Below are positions 1 through 8,581 of a stretch of DNA of 64,000 bases, piece by piece; position 1 is the first letter of the stretch, and each line of letters starts with the position of its first letter. Under the pieces are notes generated by a model. The model was not told the DNA's origin and ran no database searches. It saw only the letters and a list, made by a program, of their open reading frames with translations. The position numbers and the translations under genes were made by a program. The DNA lies in assembly GCF_900149685.1 (NCBI RefSeq), contig NZ_LT702999.1:1674001-1738000 (forward strand). Direction: 5' to 3'. The DNA comes from Erythrobacter sp. Alg231-14 (GTDB lineage Bacteria; Pseudomonadota; Alphaproteobacteria; Sphingomonadales; Sphingomonadaceae).

Positions 1-192
1 GTAAAATGAGGTATCTTGCCACATTTAGGCCATATTTGCGCCACGTTTCACCGCAGAATTGTGGCGACGCCTGCAGCAGAACAGATTCCCGCTCGGACCC
101 AATGGTCGGCCACCTTCAGCAGAATCACAATGCCCACATGAAGCACGCTCGCCTGCTTTGCAGTGGCTGCGGGGCGATGCTAGCAGACAAGC

Positions 193-3039
193 ATGTCCAC
201 AGATCAACAGCACCTCTATCTTGTCGATGGCTCGTCGTATATTTTTCGGGCCTATCATCGACTGCCCCCTCTCACCAATCCCGAAGGGACACCAGTCGGC
301 GCGGTCTATGGGTATACGACGATGCTCTGGAAGCTCGCCGATGATCTCAATGCGGCAGATGGCCCCACCCATCTTGCAGTAATCCTAGACAAAAGCTCAC
401 ACAGTTTTCGAAACGACATCTATCCCGAATACAAAGCGAACCGGCCCCCTGCGCCCGAAGATTTGCGGCCGCAATTTCCGCTGATACGCGATGCAACCCG
501 TGCATTCAGTTTGCCATGCATTGAGGAAGAAGGGCTCGAGGCGGACGACATCATCGCGTCCTACGCTCGAGAGGCCCAGCGTCAGGGCTGGAATGTGACC
601 ATCGTCTCTAGCGACAAAGATTTGATGCAATTGATCGGCGAAATTGACGGGCCGCACGGTCCGGCTCGTATCGACATGCTCGACACGATGAAAAGCGCGC
701 GCATTTATGTCGATGAAGTTCACGAGAAATTCGGTGTTCCGCCAGAATTGGTCGGCGATGTGCTCGCCCTGATGGGCGATACGGCTGATAACATTCCCGG
801 CATTTATGGCGTGGGTCCAAAAACAGCGAGCAAGCTGATCGCGGAACACGGATCGCTAACCGCCGCGCTGGATCAGGCGCCGGAGATGAAGAAATCCAAG
901 CTGAAAGAGCGCCTGCTTGAAGGACGCGACGACGCAGAGATGTCGCGTGTTTTGGTGACGCTTAAAGAAGATTGCGAATTGCCCATTGCCATTGGCGATA
1001 TGCTCATTGAGAAAATTCCCGAGGAGCCGCTCGCCAGCTTCCTTCAAACTCACGGCTTCACATCACTCTTGCGGCGGTTGGGTGCGGGAACCGGCAGTCC
1101 GGAACGACCCAACGATCTCAACCCGGCGAAGGCAGAGAAAGCCGGAGACGATGGCGATGGCACAGACGGCAATCGACAGAATGTGATCGACATGCCGAGC
1201 GTCGATCGCAGCGCCTATGAGACTGTGCAGACATTGGACCGCCTGAACCATTGGATCGCGCGATCAGTGGCGGCAAGGGTTGTGGCGGTGGATACCGAAA
1301 CGTCGTCGTTGGATTCCATGCAAGCGGATTTGGTCGGCATCAGCCTAGCACTGGGACCCAACGATGCGTGCTATATTCCGCTAGCCCATGGCGGAACTGA
1401 CCTGCTGTCAGAAACACCGGTGCAAATCCCAACAAGCGAAGCGCTGGAAGCGTTGAGACCTTTGTTCGAAGATGACAGCGTTTTGAAGGTTTTCCAGAAC
1501 GGAAAATACGACCTGAATGTGCTTGCCCGTTACAATTGCACCGTCACCCCAATCGAAGACACGATGGTTATAAGTTTCGACCTGGATGCTGGCCGAGGCG
1601 AAGGCATGGGCGGGCATGGGATGGACGATTTGTCCGTTCGCCATCTCGGCCACACACCTTTGTCGTTCAAAGAGGTCTGTGGAACCGGAAAAAAAGCCAT
1701 TCCATTTGGCGAAGTGCAGCTGGATCGAGCAACCGAGTACGCCGCCGAGGATGCCGACGTCACATGGCGGTTGTATCAGCATTTAAAGCCACGCTTAGCA
1801 ACCGAAGGCGGTTCCAAAGTGTATGAACGAGTGGATCGCCCCTTGATTCCCGTTGTCGCAGGGATGGAGCGCGAGGGGATCAAAGTCGATCGCGCGCGAT
1901 TGGCCAAATTGTCGGAAGAATTTGCCACTCAAACCGCCGCTTTGGAAAAAGAAATTCACGTCATCGCTGGTGAAGATTTTGCAGTAGGCAGCCCCAAGCA
2001 ACTGGGCGAAATCCTGTTCGACAAGATGGGTTTTAAGGGCGGCAAGAAGGGCAAAAGCGGCCAATATTCAACCGATCAATCTGTGCTAGAGAAACTGGCG
2101 GGATCTGGCGAAGGCATTGCGAAGAAGGTGCTGGAATGGCGGCATTTGTCGAAGTTGAAATCAACCTACACCGATGCACTTCAGGCTCAGATTAACCCCG
2201 ATACGGGCCGTGTTCACACCAGTTATAGTCTCTCTGGTGCACAAACCGGGCGATTGTCCTCAACCGATCCCAACTTGCAAAACATCCCAATCCGCACAGC
2301 GATTGGACGCACCATTCGAGAGGCGTTTGTGCCAGAGAATGGCAATGTCATTCTGGCCGCGGATTATAGCCAGATTGAATTGCGGCTTGCCGCGCACATG
2401 GCCGAAGTCGACAGTTTGAAAGAAGCGTTCGCGAACGGCGAAGACATCCACTCACGCACCGCCACCGAAATGTTTGGTGAAGTCACCCGAGACACACGGG
2501 CCCGGGCCAAGACGATTAACTTTGCGATCCTGTATGGCATCTCTCGGTGGGGTTTGGCGGGTCGATTGGAAGTTGAACCCGACGAGGCGCAAGCCATGAT
2601 CGATACCTATTTCCAACGGTTTCCGGGCATTCAACGGTACATCATGGAAACGCTCGAAACCGTGGGAGAGCGCGGGTATTCAGAAACGTTGTTTGGTCGC
2701 AAAACATGGTTCCCCCGGATCAAATCCAAAAACCAAGCAGAGCGTCAGGGTTCGGAACGCGCGGCGATAAATGCCCCGATACAAGGGACAAGCGCGGATA
2801 TTATCAAACGGGCCATGGTGCGAATGCTGCCTGCCCTATCCGATGCCGGCTTGCACGAAGTGCGCATGCTTTTGCAGGTGCACGATGAATTGGTGTTTGA
2901 GCTGCCCGAAGGCGACGTAGCAAAGGCCTCTCCAATCATCGAACGAGTAATGGCAGAGGCGGCCTTGCCGGCGGTGACGCTGGATGTGCCATTGGCGATT
3001 GATATCGGCACCGGCATGTCATGGGACGCGGCGCACTAA
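193..3039 (+). CDS. polA: DNA polymerase I
   Basis: Repair and Okazaki-fragment polymerase of 948 residues, a normal length for the family. The N-terminal 5'-3' exonuclease domain occupies about residues 1-300 and begins with the VDGSSYIFRAYH metal-site motif. A proofreading 3'-5' exonuclease follows at about 340-530 and looks active: DTE at 367-369, NGKYD, and a YAAEDAD motif are all present. The polymerase domain (about 560-948) has motif A DYSQIELR (D724), the O-helix RARAKTINFAILYG and motif C QVHDELVF (D898). The ATG at 193 is the first start giving the full 5'-nuclease domain; its ribosome-binding site is weak. It converges on the CDC48-like gene with a hairpin between them. Identity is very secure. 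Confidence 0.98.
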   Translation: MSTDQQHLYLVDGSSYIFRAYHRLPPLTNPEGTPVGAVYGYTTMLWKLADDLNAADGPTHLAVILDKSSHSFRNDIYPEYKANRPPAPEDLRPQFPLIRDATRAFSLPCIEEEGLEADDIIASYAREAQRQGWNVTIVSSDKDLMQLIGEIDGPHGPARIDMLDTMKSARIYVDEVHEKFGVPPELVGDVLALMGDTADNIPGIYGVGPKTASKLIAEHGSLTAALDQAPEMKKSKLKERLLEGRDDAEMSRVLVTLKEDCELPIAIGDMLIEKIPEEPLASFLQTHGFTSLLRRLGAGTGSPERPNDLNPAKAEKAGDDGDGTDGNRQNVIDMPSVDRSAYETVQTLDRLNHWIARSVAARVVAVDTETSSLDSMQADLVGISLALGPNDACYIPLAHGGTDLLSETPVQIPTSEALEALRPLFEDDSVLKVFQNGKYDLNVLARYNCTVTPIEDTMVISFDLDAGRGEGMGGHGMDDLSVRHLGHTPLSFKEVCGTGKKAIPFGEVQLDRATEYAAEDADVTWRLYQHLKPRLATEGGSKVYERVDRPLIPVVAGMEREGIKVDRARLAKLSEEFATQTAALEKEIHVIAGEDFAVGSPKQLGEILFDKMGFKGGKKGKSGQYSTDQSVLEKLAGSGEGIAKKVLEWRHLSKLKSTYTDALQAQINPDTGRVHTSYSLSGAQTGRLSSTDPNLQNIPIRTAIGRTIREAFVPENGNVILAADYSQIELRLAAHMAEVDSLKEAFANGEDIHSRTATEMFGEVTRDTRARAKTINFAILYGISRWGLAGRLEVEPDEAQAMIDTYFQRFPGIQRYIMETLETVGERGYSETLFGRKTWFPRIKSKNQAERQGSERAAINAPIQGTSADIIKRAMVRMLPALSDAGLHEVRMLLQVHDELVFELPEGDVAKASPIIERVMAEAALPAVTLDVPLAIDIGTGMSWDAAH

Positions 3040-3054
3040 GCCTAGTGTTTGGTA

Positions 3055-3082
3055 GGAGCGGCGCGCGTAACGGCGCCGCTCC
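3055..3082. terminator. Bidirectional hairpin between polA and the CDC48-like gene
   Basis: Perfect 10-bp GC-rich inverted repeat, GGAGCGGCGC and GCGCCGCTCC, separated by 8 bases, lying between two convergent stop codons. The flanking T-tracts are weak on both strands, so efficiency is uncertain, but position and stem strength fit a shared terminator. Confidence 0.6.
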
Positions 3083-3083
3083 T

Positions 3084-5390
3084 TCATGTGTGTTTCTTGG
3101 GGTTGGTCGGTTCCAAAGTGTCTGGAGCAAAGAATCCGATTGGATTGGCCTCCGCTGCGCGTTTCTTCAACTCGCCGCGCATTTTGCGATACTCTGCTTC
3201 CATCCGCGAAGTGACCGTCGCCCTGCTGTCTTTCAACGCTTCCTCGAAATCAATCGCTTCGACTTCTTTGACATCCCCGCCCAAGCGGCGCAGCGCGCCA
3301 AGTCCGGCCCGTCTAACAACGTCTTCTAGATCGGCCCCGGTGAAACGGTCAGTTTTTGCTGCAACGGCCGATAGATCAACGTCTTTGGCAAGCGGCATGC
3401 CGTTCGTGTGGATACCCAAAATGTGCTCGCGACCGGGCGCATCGGGTGTTCCCACATAGACCAATTCGTCAAATCGGCCGGGCCGCAACAATGCCGGATC
3501 AACCAAAGTAGGCCGGTTGGTTGCGCCGATAACGATCACCGACTGCAATTCCTCAAGCCCGTCCATTTCCGCCAGAATCGTGTTGACCACGCGGCCGGTA
3601 ACCTGCGGCTCCCCCTGTCCTGAGCCGCGCGCAGGAACAAGGCTGTCGATTTCGTCAATGAACAAAACACATGGTGCAACGGCTCGGGCACGGGCGAAGA
3701 GGCGCGCAATTTGTTGCTCGCTTTCTCCGTACCATTTCGACAACAGGTCCGAGCTCTTCATAGAGATGAAGTTCGCATCAGCCTCTTTTGCGACAGCCTT
3801 CGCCAACAGCGTCTTACCAGTGCCCGGAGGGCCATAGAGCAAGAATCCTTTGGCCGGCCTAATGCCCAAGCGATGGAAAGCATCGGGGTTTTTCAAAGGA
3901 AGTTCGATGCCCTCTTTCAATTTGTCGATCGCATCGCCGACTCCGCCAATGTCACCCCAACCGACATTCGGCATTTGCACCATCACTTCGCGCATGGCCG
4001 ATGGCTGAATCCGTTTTAGAGCCGAAAAGAAGTCATCGCGGGTAACGCATAGATCTTCGAGGACATCGGTCGGAATTTCACGCGCATCCAAATCCAAACG
4101 CGGCATGATCCGGCGCACCGCATCGATGGCCGCCTCGCGCCCCAATGCCGCGATATCGGCGCCAACGAAGCCGTGCGTAACGCGCGCCAATTCAGATAGA
4201 TCGACCTTATCTTCAAGCGGCATTCCGCGTGTGTGAATTGCCAAAATTTCGCGCCGCCCATTTTGGTCTGGCACGCCGATAACGATCTCACGATCAAAAC
4301 GGCCGGGTCGGCGCAACGCTTCGTCAATGGCGTCGGGCCTATTGGTTGCTGCTATTACGACCAGATTGGCGCGCGCTTCCAACCCATCCATCAAAGTTAG
4401 CAATTGGGCGACAAGGCGCTTTTCCGCCTCGCCGGGCACTTGGGTTCGTTTCGGCGCGATGGAATCGATTTCATCGATAAAGACGATTGCAGGCGCAGCG
4501 CGGGTCGCTTCTTCAAAGACTTCGCGCAGGCGTTTTTCAGATTCGCCATACCCCGACCCCATGATCTCTGGGCCGTTAATGGTGAAGAACTCGGCGTCGC
4601 TTTCATTGGCGACCGCCTGAGCAAGGCGCGTTTTACCGGTGCCCGGCGGACCGTGGAGCAGAACACCCTTTGGTGGGTCCACTCCCAACCGGGTGAACAA
4701 CTCTGGATAGCGAAGCGGCAATTCCACCATTTCTCGCAACGCTTGAATGGTGTCTTCCATCCCGCCGACATCATCATAATTCACCACGGCACGGCCATCA
4801 CGCGGTTCTTCGAATTCGGTGCGCAGCTCCACCTCAGTGTTTTCGTCAATATGGACGATTCCTTTGGGTATGGTGGCGGCGACCGACAATCGGATTTGCG
4901 TCAATGCGTATGCGGGAGCGCGCAACAACTGACGGACATCCGATGGCATGTTTTGCACCGGTTGCTGACCCGTAGTGGCGACCAAATCACCCGCAACGAT
5001 CGGTCTGCGGAAGAAATTGCGCTTCAGCGCTTGAGTGGGACCCTGAAGCCGCATTTCGCGCTGTGCCGGGGCAAAGACCACACGGGTAGCAGGTCGAGAT
5101 TCGGCGACGGTGATCTCTACGTGTTCACCGGAACCCGCTTCGGCGTTGCCGCGCTGCAGACCGTCCAATCGGACAACATCCAAAGTGTCGTCCTCTTGAT
5201 AGGCGGCCATTGCAATTGCAGCGGTCGACCGTTTCCCCGTTATCTCAACGACATCGCCTTCGGTGATGCCGAGCGCCTGAAATGCCGATCGCGGCATTCT
5301 TGCAATGCCTTGCCCTGATTCTTCTTGGCGGGCGGGGGCAACTTGAAGGCGCGCGGTCCGATTGGGAGTAGCGGCGTCGGCATCGGCCAT
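3084..5390 (-). CDS. CDC48/p97-family AAA+ ATPase
   Basis: 768-residue tandem AAA ATPase of the CDC48/VAT type, expected to act as a hexameric protein unfoldase or segregase in the cytoplasm. An N-terminal double-psi-barrel-like region (about 1-185, with GIARMPRSAFQALGITEGD) precedes two AAA modules. Module 1 has Walker A GPPGTGKT at 247-254 and Walker B FIDEID with D306/E307; module 2 has GPPGTGKT at 520-527 and FIDEID with D579/E580. Both carry second-region-of-homology arginines in RRPGRFD and LRPGRFD, so both look catalytically competent. The ATG at 5390 has AAAGGA eight bases upstream. The family is common in archaea and patchy in bacteria; the bacterial substrate is unknown. Confidence 0.93.
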   Translation of the reverse strand: MADADAATPNRTARLQVAPARQEESGQGIARMPRSAFQALGITEGDVVEITGKRSTAAIAMAAYQEDDTLDVVRLDGLQRGNAEAGSGEHVEITVAESRPATRVVFAPAQREMRLQGPTQALKRNFFRRPIVAGDLVATTGQQPVQNMPSDVRQLLRAPAYALTQIRLSVAATIPKGIVHIDENTEVELRTEFEEPRDGRAVVNYDDVGGMEDTIQALREMVELPLRYPELFTRLGVDPPKGVLLHGPPGTGKTRLAQAVANESDAEFFTINGPEIMGSGYGESEKRLREVFEEATRAAPAIVFIDEIDSIAPKRTQVPGEAEKRLVAQLLTLMDGLEARANLVVIAATNRPDAIDEALRRPGRFDREIVIGVPDQNGRREILAIHTRGMPLEDKVDLSELARVTHGFVGADIAALGREAAIDAVRRIMPRLDLDAREIPTDVLEDLCVTRDDFFSALKRIQPSAMREVMVQMPNVGWGDIGGVGDAIDKLKEGIELPLKNPDAFHRLGIRPAKGFLLYGPPGTGKTLLAKAVAKEADANFISMKSSDLLSKWYGESEQQIARLFARARAVAPCVLFIDEIDSLVPARGSGQGEPQVTGRVVNTILAEMDGLEELQSVIVIGATNRPTLVDPALLRPGRFDELVYVGTPDAPGREHILGIHTNGMPLAKDVDLSAVAAKTDRFTGADLEDVVRRAGLGALRRLGGDVKEVEAIDFEEALKDSRATVTSRMEAEYRKMRGELKKRAAEANPIGFFAPDTLEPTNPKKHT

Positions 5391-5557
5391 TTGTTGGTCC
5401 TTTGGGCTGATGGGATTTGGAATGTGTTTCTACATTCGTAGCTAAGGAGCAGTTGAGATGAATGCAAACTGGCGCTTGTGGTTTTCACGTTGAGTGGGCG
5501 GCGCAGCTGTTTCGGATCGGATCGATCAAAGCGCGCACAGCCGAATCCGCTGCGGAC

Positions 5558-5622
5558 AAAAAAAGCCCGGCACAAAGGCCGGGCTGAAATAGTTTGGGAG
5601 AGGATGCCTAAAAGGCACGATG
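5558..5622 (-). ncRNA. Candidate trans-acting small RNA with its own terminator
   Basis: Read on the minus strand, a small hairpin (UGCCU/AGGCA, 5605-5617) is followed by a pyrimidine-rich single-stranded stretch containing UCCUCUCCC and then a textbook intrinsic terminator: a 7-bp GCCCGGC/GCCGGGC stem (5565-5584, extended by an A-U pair) followed by seven U (5558-5564). No protein gene on that strand precedes it. A possible promoter, TTGCAC-N17-CATATC, ends just upstream, which would give an RNA of about 65 nt. Hairpin, CU-rich loop and terminator is a layout known for alphaproteobacterial sRNAs that pair with Shine-Dalgarno regions. The structure is seen; the RNA itself is inferred. Confidence 0.5.
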
Positions 5623-5882
5623 AGATATGTGCGCCAGTGCGGTTTTGTGCAAGTGCGAATGACGCACAGTAAGTTGCAAAATGCGCAATTAAAATAGTCC
5701 AATTGGCTCGAATACGCGCAAAGTTTGCAAATTTTGCTGGCTTGTAATTGAGCAGGTGCCTTTAAAATAGGCAAAGTGAACACATTTCGTTGTGCGCCGC
5801 AGCATAATGGTGTGCGAAGCGTGACAGCGCAGTTGCAACCGACTAATTACGCGCGGTGTGTTCAAGCGCTTCGTTGGTATCG

Positions 5883-5901
5883 TTGCGAATCCATTTCGCA
5901 A
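5883..5901. promoter_or_regulatory. Inverted repeat upstream of scoA
   Basis: TTGCGAA-TCCAT-TTCGCAA, a perfect 7-bp inverted repeat with a 5-bp spacer, 53 bp before the scoA start. Spacing and symmetry fit a dimeric repressor site. The regulator is not identified. Confidence 0.4.
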
Positions 5902-5954
5902 TTGCCGCGCAGCCACGTATTCGAAACCATTCGCCGCAAGGAAATCTTCCGCCA

Positions 5955-6677
5955 ATGTCAAAAATTTATCCGAACGCTGCTGCTGCGCTTGAAGGCGTTA
6001 TTAGGGACGGATTGTTGATTGCTGCTGGTGGCTTCGGCCTATGTGGGATTCCGGAACGGCTGCTGGATGCGATCCGCGACAGCGGTGTTACCGGACTTAC
6101 CTTTGCGAGCAACAATGCAGGCATCGACAATGAGGGGATTGGCAAGCTGTTGCGCACGAAACAAGTGGCCAAGATGATCAGCTCTTATGTCGGCGAGAAC
6201 AAAGAGTTCGAACGCCAGTATCTTGCCGGGGAACTAGACGTCGAATTCTGCCCGCAAGGGACTCTCGCCGAACGGATGCGCGCTGGCGGCGCGGGCATAC
6301 CGGGGTTCTTCACCAAAACAGGTGTGGGAACTCAAGTTGCTGAGGGCAAAGAACACCAAGAATTTCCGGATCAGGACGGCGTCATGTCGACCTATATAAT
6401 GGAGCGCGGCATTTTTGCCGATCTGTCGATCGTGAAAGCGTGGAAGGCAGATGAAACGGGCAACCTGATCTTCCGAAAGACCGCGCGCAATTTCAACCAA
6501 CCAGCGGCTACATGCGGCAAGATCTGCGTCGCAGAAGTGGAAGAGATTGTACCAGCGGGCGCTCTCGAAGCGGATGAAGTTCACTTGCCAGGCGTGTTCG
6601 TCAATCGGATCGTGCTCGGCGCGCCTTATGATAAACAGATTGAGTTCCGCACAGTGCGCGAACGAGAAGAGGCATGA
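5955..6677 (+). CDS. scoA: 3-oxoacid CoA-transferase, subunit A
   Basis: 240-residue alpha subunit of a succinyl-CoA:3-ketoacid (acetoacetate) CoA-transferase, which activates acetoacetate for ketone-body or hydroxybutyrate use. The family glycine-rich stretch GGFGLCGIPERLL lies near the N-terminus, followed by SNNAGIDNEGIGKLL and the conserved GAGIPGFFTKTGVGT block. The ATG at 5955 is chosen because AAGGAA lies about 12 bases upstream and MSKIYPNA is a family-typical start; an in-frame upstream ATG at 5856 would add an unconserved 33 residues. The stop overlaps the next gene by 4 bp. The partner subunit scoB is one gene further on, separated by an unrelated lipoprotein gene. Confidence 0.95.
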   Translation: MSKIYPNAAAALEGVIRDGLLIAAGGFGLCGIPERLLDAIRDSGVTGLTFASNNAGIDNEGIGKLLRTKQVAKMISSYVGENKEFERQYLAGELDVEFCPQGTLAERMRAGGAGIPGFFTKTGVGTQVAEGKEHQEFPDQDGVMSTYIMERGIFADLSIVKAWKADETGNLIFRKTARNFNQPAATCGKICVAEVEEIVPAGALEADEVHLPGVFVNRIVLGAPYDKQIEFRTVREREEA

Positions 6678-7915
6678 TTTTGGGTATGGGATTGCCAAGA
6701 ATGGATAAAGATCGCTCAATCAAATTGTTCGCAACAGCCGGCATCGCGCTTACTCTACAAGGGTGTGTTGCTGTCGCCTTCCCTATCGCAGCTGGCGGGA
6801 TGATGGCGCGCGGAAACGGCGGGGATCGAGAAACGACCTCTGCGGTGGTTGAGCCACCCGTCGTTGCGCAAGCGGCTCCGCAAGATTCCGAACCGCAGCC
6901 AAGTGGAATCGTTGAAGTGGCGCGATCCAGCGATGCGGCCGCGACCGCGGCCGGCGTTGCCGAGACAGTGGGCGCGCGCGATACGGGCACGTTCGTTGTC
7001 GAAGACTCCTCAGTTTCCATCCCGTCGTCCGAACCCGAAGAACTGGTCGAAATCGTAACCGTTGAAGTTCCAGAAACAAGTGAGGCCGAGACCTTCTCTG
7101 ACGTATTCGAGAACACAGCGTCAGACCCCGTTTCTGCGCCAGCAACGGTCGAAGTCGTCAACGCCGCCCCTATCTCGGTTCCGGCAAGCCCATCTGCCCC
7201 AGAGTCGGAGCCGGAGCTTCCATCAGCAGCGGCAGTGATCGAACAACCGGCGGCTATGGCTGCCGTTGCACCTTCGACAACAGAGGCTTCGACAGCTTCC
7301 ACCTCTGGGATCGTGGTTCCTATCCCCGATGCGCCGCGCGCGGTTGCCGGCGGGACGTTCTTTGATCCGTTCTTTGACTACGCCACAGCACCCGAATTTA
7401 CGAGCGTGGGCAAGCGTCCCTCGGCCATGTTGCTCAATCCTGCGGCGCTTGAGCCGGATCGCTTGGACTGTGAAACCGGCGAACCAACGGTCCTGATCGA
7501 CCTCGATCCGGAATCGGGCGAACTGTTCCCCATTGATCCGCAAAGCGCTTCCCCCGCATTGGCTCAGAGGCTCGCCGAATTGCGGGTGAAAGGTGTCTTG
7601 ATCGCTTGGATATCGCAACGCTTTGCTAATCGTGAGGTCGACATTCGTCGCGCTTTGCGCGATTCGGGGCTCGATCCACTTGGCATCGACGAAGTCTTGA
7701 TGATGCGTACAAGCGATGATCGCAAACAAACGCGCCGCGACGCTTTGGCCCGCACATCCTGTTTGGTTGCCATTGCCGGGGACACACGATCCGATTTCCA
7801 CGAGTTGTTCGATTACCTCCTCAATCCTAGCGACGCCGTCGCGCTTGAACCGCTCATCGGCGAAGGCTGGTTTTTGATTCCAACCCCGCTCTTGGCCGAG
7901 AGGACACGACCATGA
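6674..7915 (+). CDS. Putative lipoprotein with C-terminal HAD phosphatase-like domain
   Basis: 413 residues. The N-terminus has a signal peptide ending in a lipobox, LTLQGC (C31; C22 if the ATG at 6701 is used). Residues from about 50 to 220 are low-complexity, rich in Ala, Glu, Pro, Ser, Thr and Val, and look like a flexible linker. The C-terminal 160 residues resemble a HAD acid-phosphatase fold: DLD at 276-278 (motif I), WISQR (motif II), a Lys in DDRKQTR (motif III) and GDTRSDF (motif IV). Each end overlaps its neighbour by 4 bp (ATGA), so it is translated within the scoA-scoB operon. The family assignment is my motif reading; substrate and role are unknown. Confidence 0.75.
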   Translation: MILGMGLPRMDKDRSIKLFATAGIALTLQGCVAVAFPIAAGGMMARGNGGDRETTSAVVEPPVVAQAAPQDSEPQPSGIVEVARSSDAAATAAGVAETVGARDTGTFVVEDSSVSIPSSEPEELVEIVTVEVPETSEAETFSDVFENTASDPVSAPATVEVVNAAPISVPASPSAPESEPELPSAAAVIEQPAAMAAVAPSTTEASTASTSGIVVPIPDAPRAVAGGTFFDPFFDYATAPEFTSVGKRPSAMLLNPAALEPDRLDCETGEPTVLIDLDPESGELFPIDPQSASPALAQRLAELRVKGVLIAWISQRFANREVDIRRALRDSGLDPLGIDEVLMMRTSDDRKQTRRDALARTSCLVAIAGDTRSDFHELFDYLLNPSDAVALEPLIGEGWFLIPTPLLAERTRP

Positions 7916-8577
7916 ACGCGCAAGCAAAAGGTTGGAGCCGCGATCAAATGGCGGCCCGTGCGGCGCACGAATTGCAGGATGGGTATTACGTCAACCTTGG
8001 CATCGGCATCCCCACATTGGTTGCCAATCACATTCCTAAAGGGATGCTGGTAACGTTGCAGAGCGAAAACGGGATGCTGGGCATCGGACCTTTTCCGTAT
8101 GATGATGAGGTCGATGCCGATCTTATCAATGCCGGCAAGCAGACCATCAGCGAACTGCCCCATAGCGCCTATTTCGACAGCGCGACCAGCTTTTCCATGA
8201 TTCGTGGCGGGCATATCGATTTAACTGTCCTCGGCGCGATGGAAGTGGCGCAGAACGGCGACATCGCCAATTGGATGATCCCGGGCAAGATGATCAAAGG
8301 CATGGGCGGCGCGATGGACCTAGTCGCCGGGGTCAAAAAGATCATCGTGGTGATGGATCACGCAGCAAAAGACGGCAGCGCGAAATTCATCCCGCAATGC
8401 ACATTACCTCTAACCGGAGCGGGAGTGGTCGATATGATCATCACCAATCTTGGTGTGTTTCGCCGGCCAAACAAAGACGCCGCATTTCAGTTGATCGAAT
8501 TGGCTCCGGGAGTGACCGAAGAGGATATCGCGGCACAAACCACCGCAGAGTATGAATTGGCGCTGGAAACTGCCTAG
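7912..8577 (+). CDS. scoB: 3-oxoacid CoA-transferase, subunit B
   Basis: 221-residue beta subunit of the same acetoacetate CoA-transferase as scoA. It carries the catalytic-glutamate motif [10 protein letters not shown], preceded by the [10 protein letters not shown] stretch typical of subunit B. Length is normal. The ATG overlaps the lipoprotein gene stop by 4 bp, so translation is probably coupled. The pair with scoA makes a heteromeric enzyme even though the two genes are 1.2 kb apart. Confidence 0.95.
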   Translation: MNAQAKGWSRDQMAARAAHELQDGYYVNLGIGIPTLVANHIPKGMLVTLQSENGMLGIGPFPYDDEVDADLINAGKQTISELPHSAYFDSATSFSMIRGGHIDLTVLGAMEVAQNGDIANWMIPGKMIKGMGGAMDLVAGVKKIIVVMDHAAKDGSAKFIPQCTLPLTGAGVVDMIITNLGVFRRPNKDAAFQLIELAPGVTEEDIAAQTTAEYELALETA

Positions 8578-8581
8578 CTCC

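Larger units (their letters stand above)
5391..5954. other. Gene-free intergenic region with a candidate sRNA and operators
   Basis: This 564-base divergent region between the CDC48-like gene and scoA carries no convincing protein gene. It holds an orphan minus-strand intrinsic terminator with a hairpin ahead of it (candidate sRNA at 5558-5622), a GTGCG/CGCAC inverted repeat near 5654-5668, a TTTGCAAA palindrome at 5724-5731 and a TTGCGAA-N5-TTCGCAA inverted repeat at 5883-5901 upstream of scoA. Confidence 0.6.

Noticed and set aside
4404-5318. 304-codon plus-strand frame opposite the CDC48-like gene
   Set aside because: Antisense shadow of a confidently identified ATPase in GC-rich codons.
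5458-5493. 11-codon frame MNANWRLWFSR with AAGGAG eight bases upstream, resembling a leader peptide with two Trp
   Set aside because: No trp or other biosynthetic gene follows and no plus-strand terminator or antiterminator is linked to it; too short to support.
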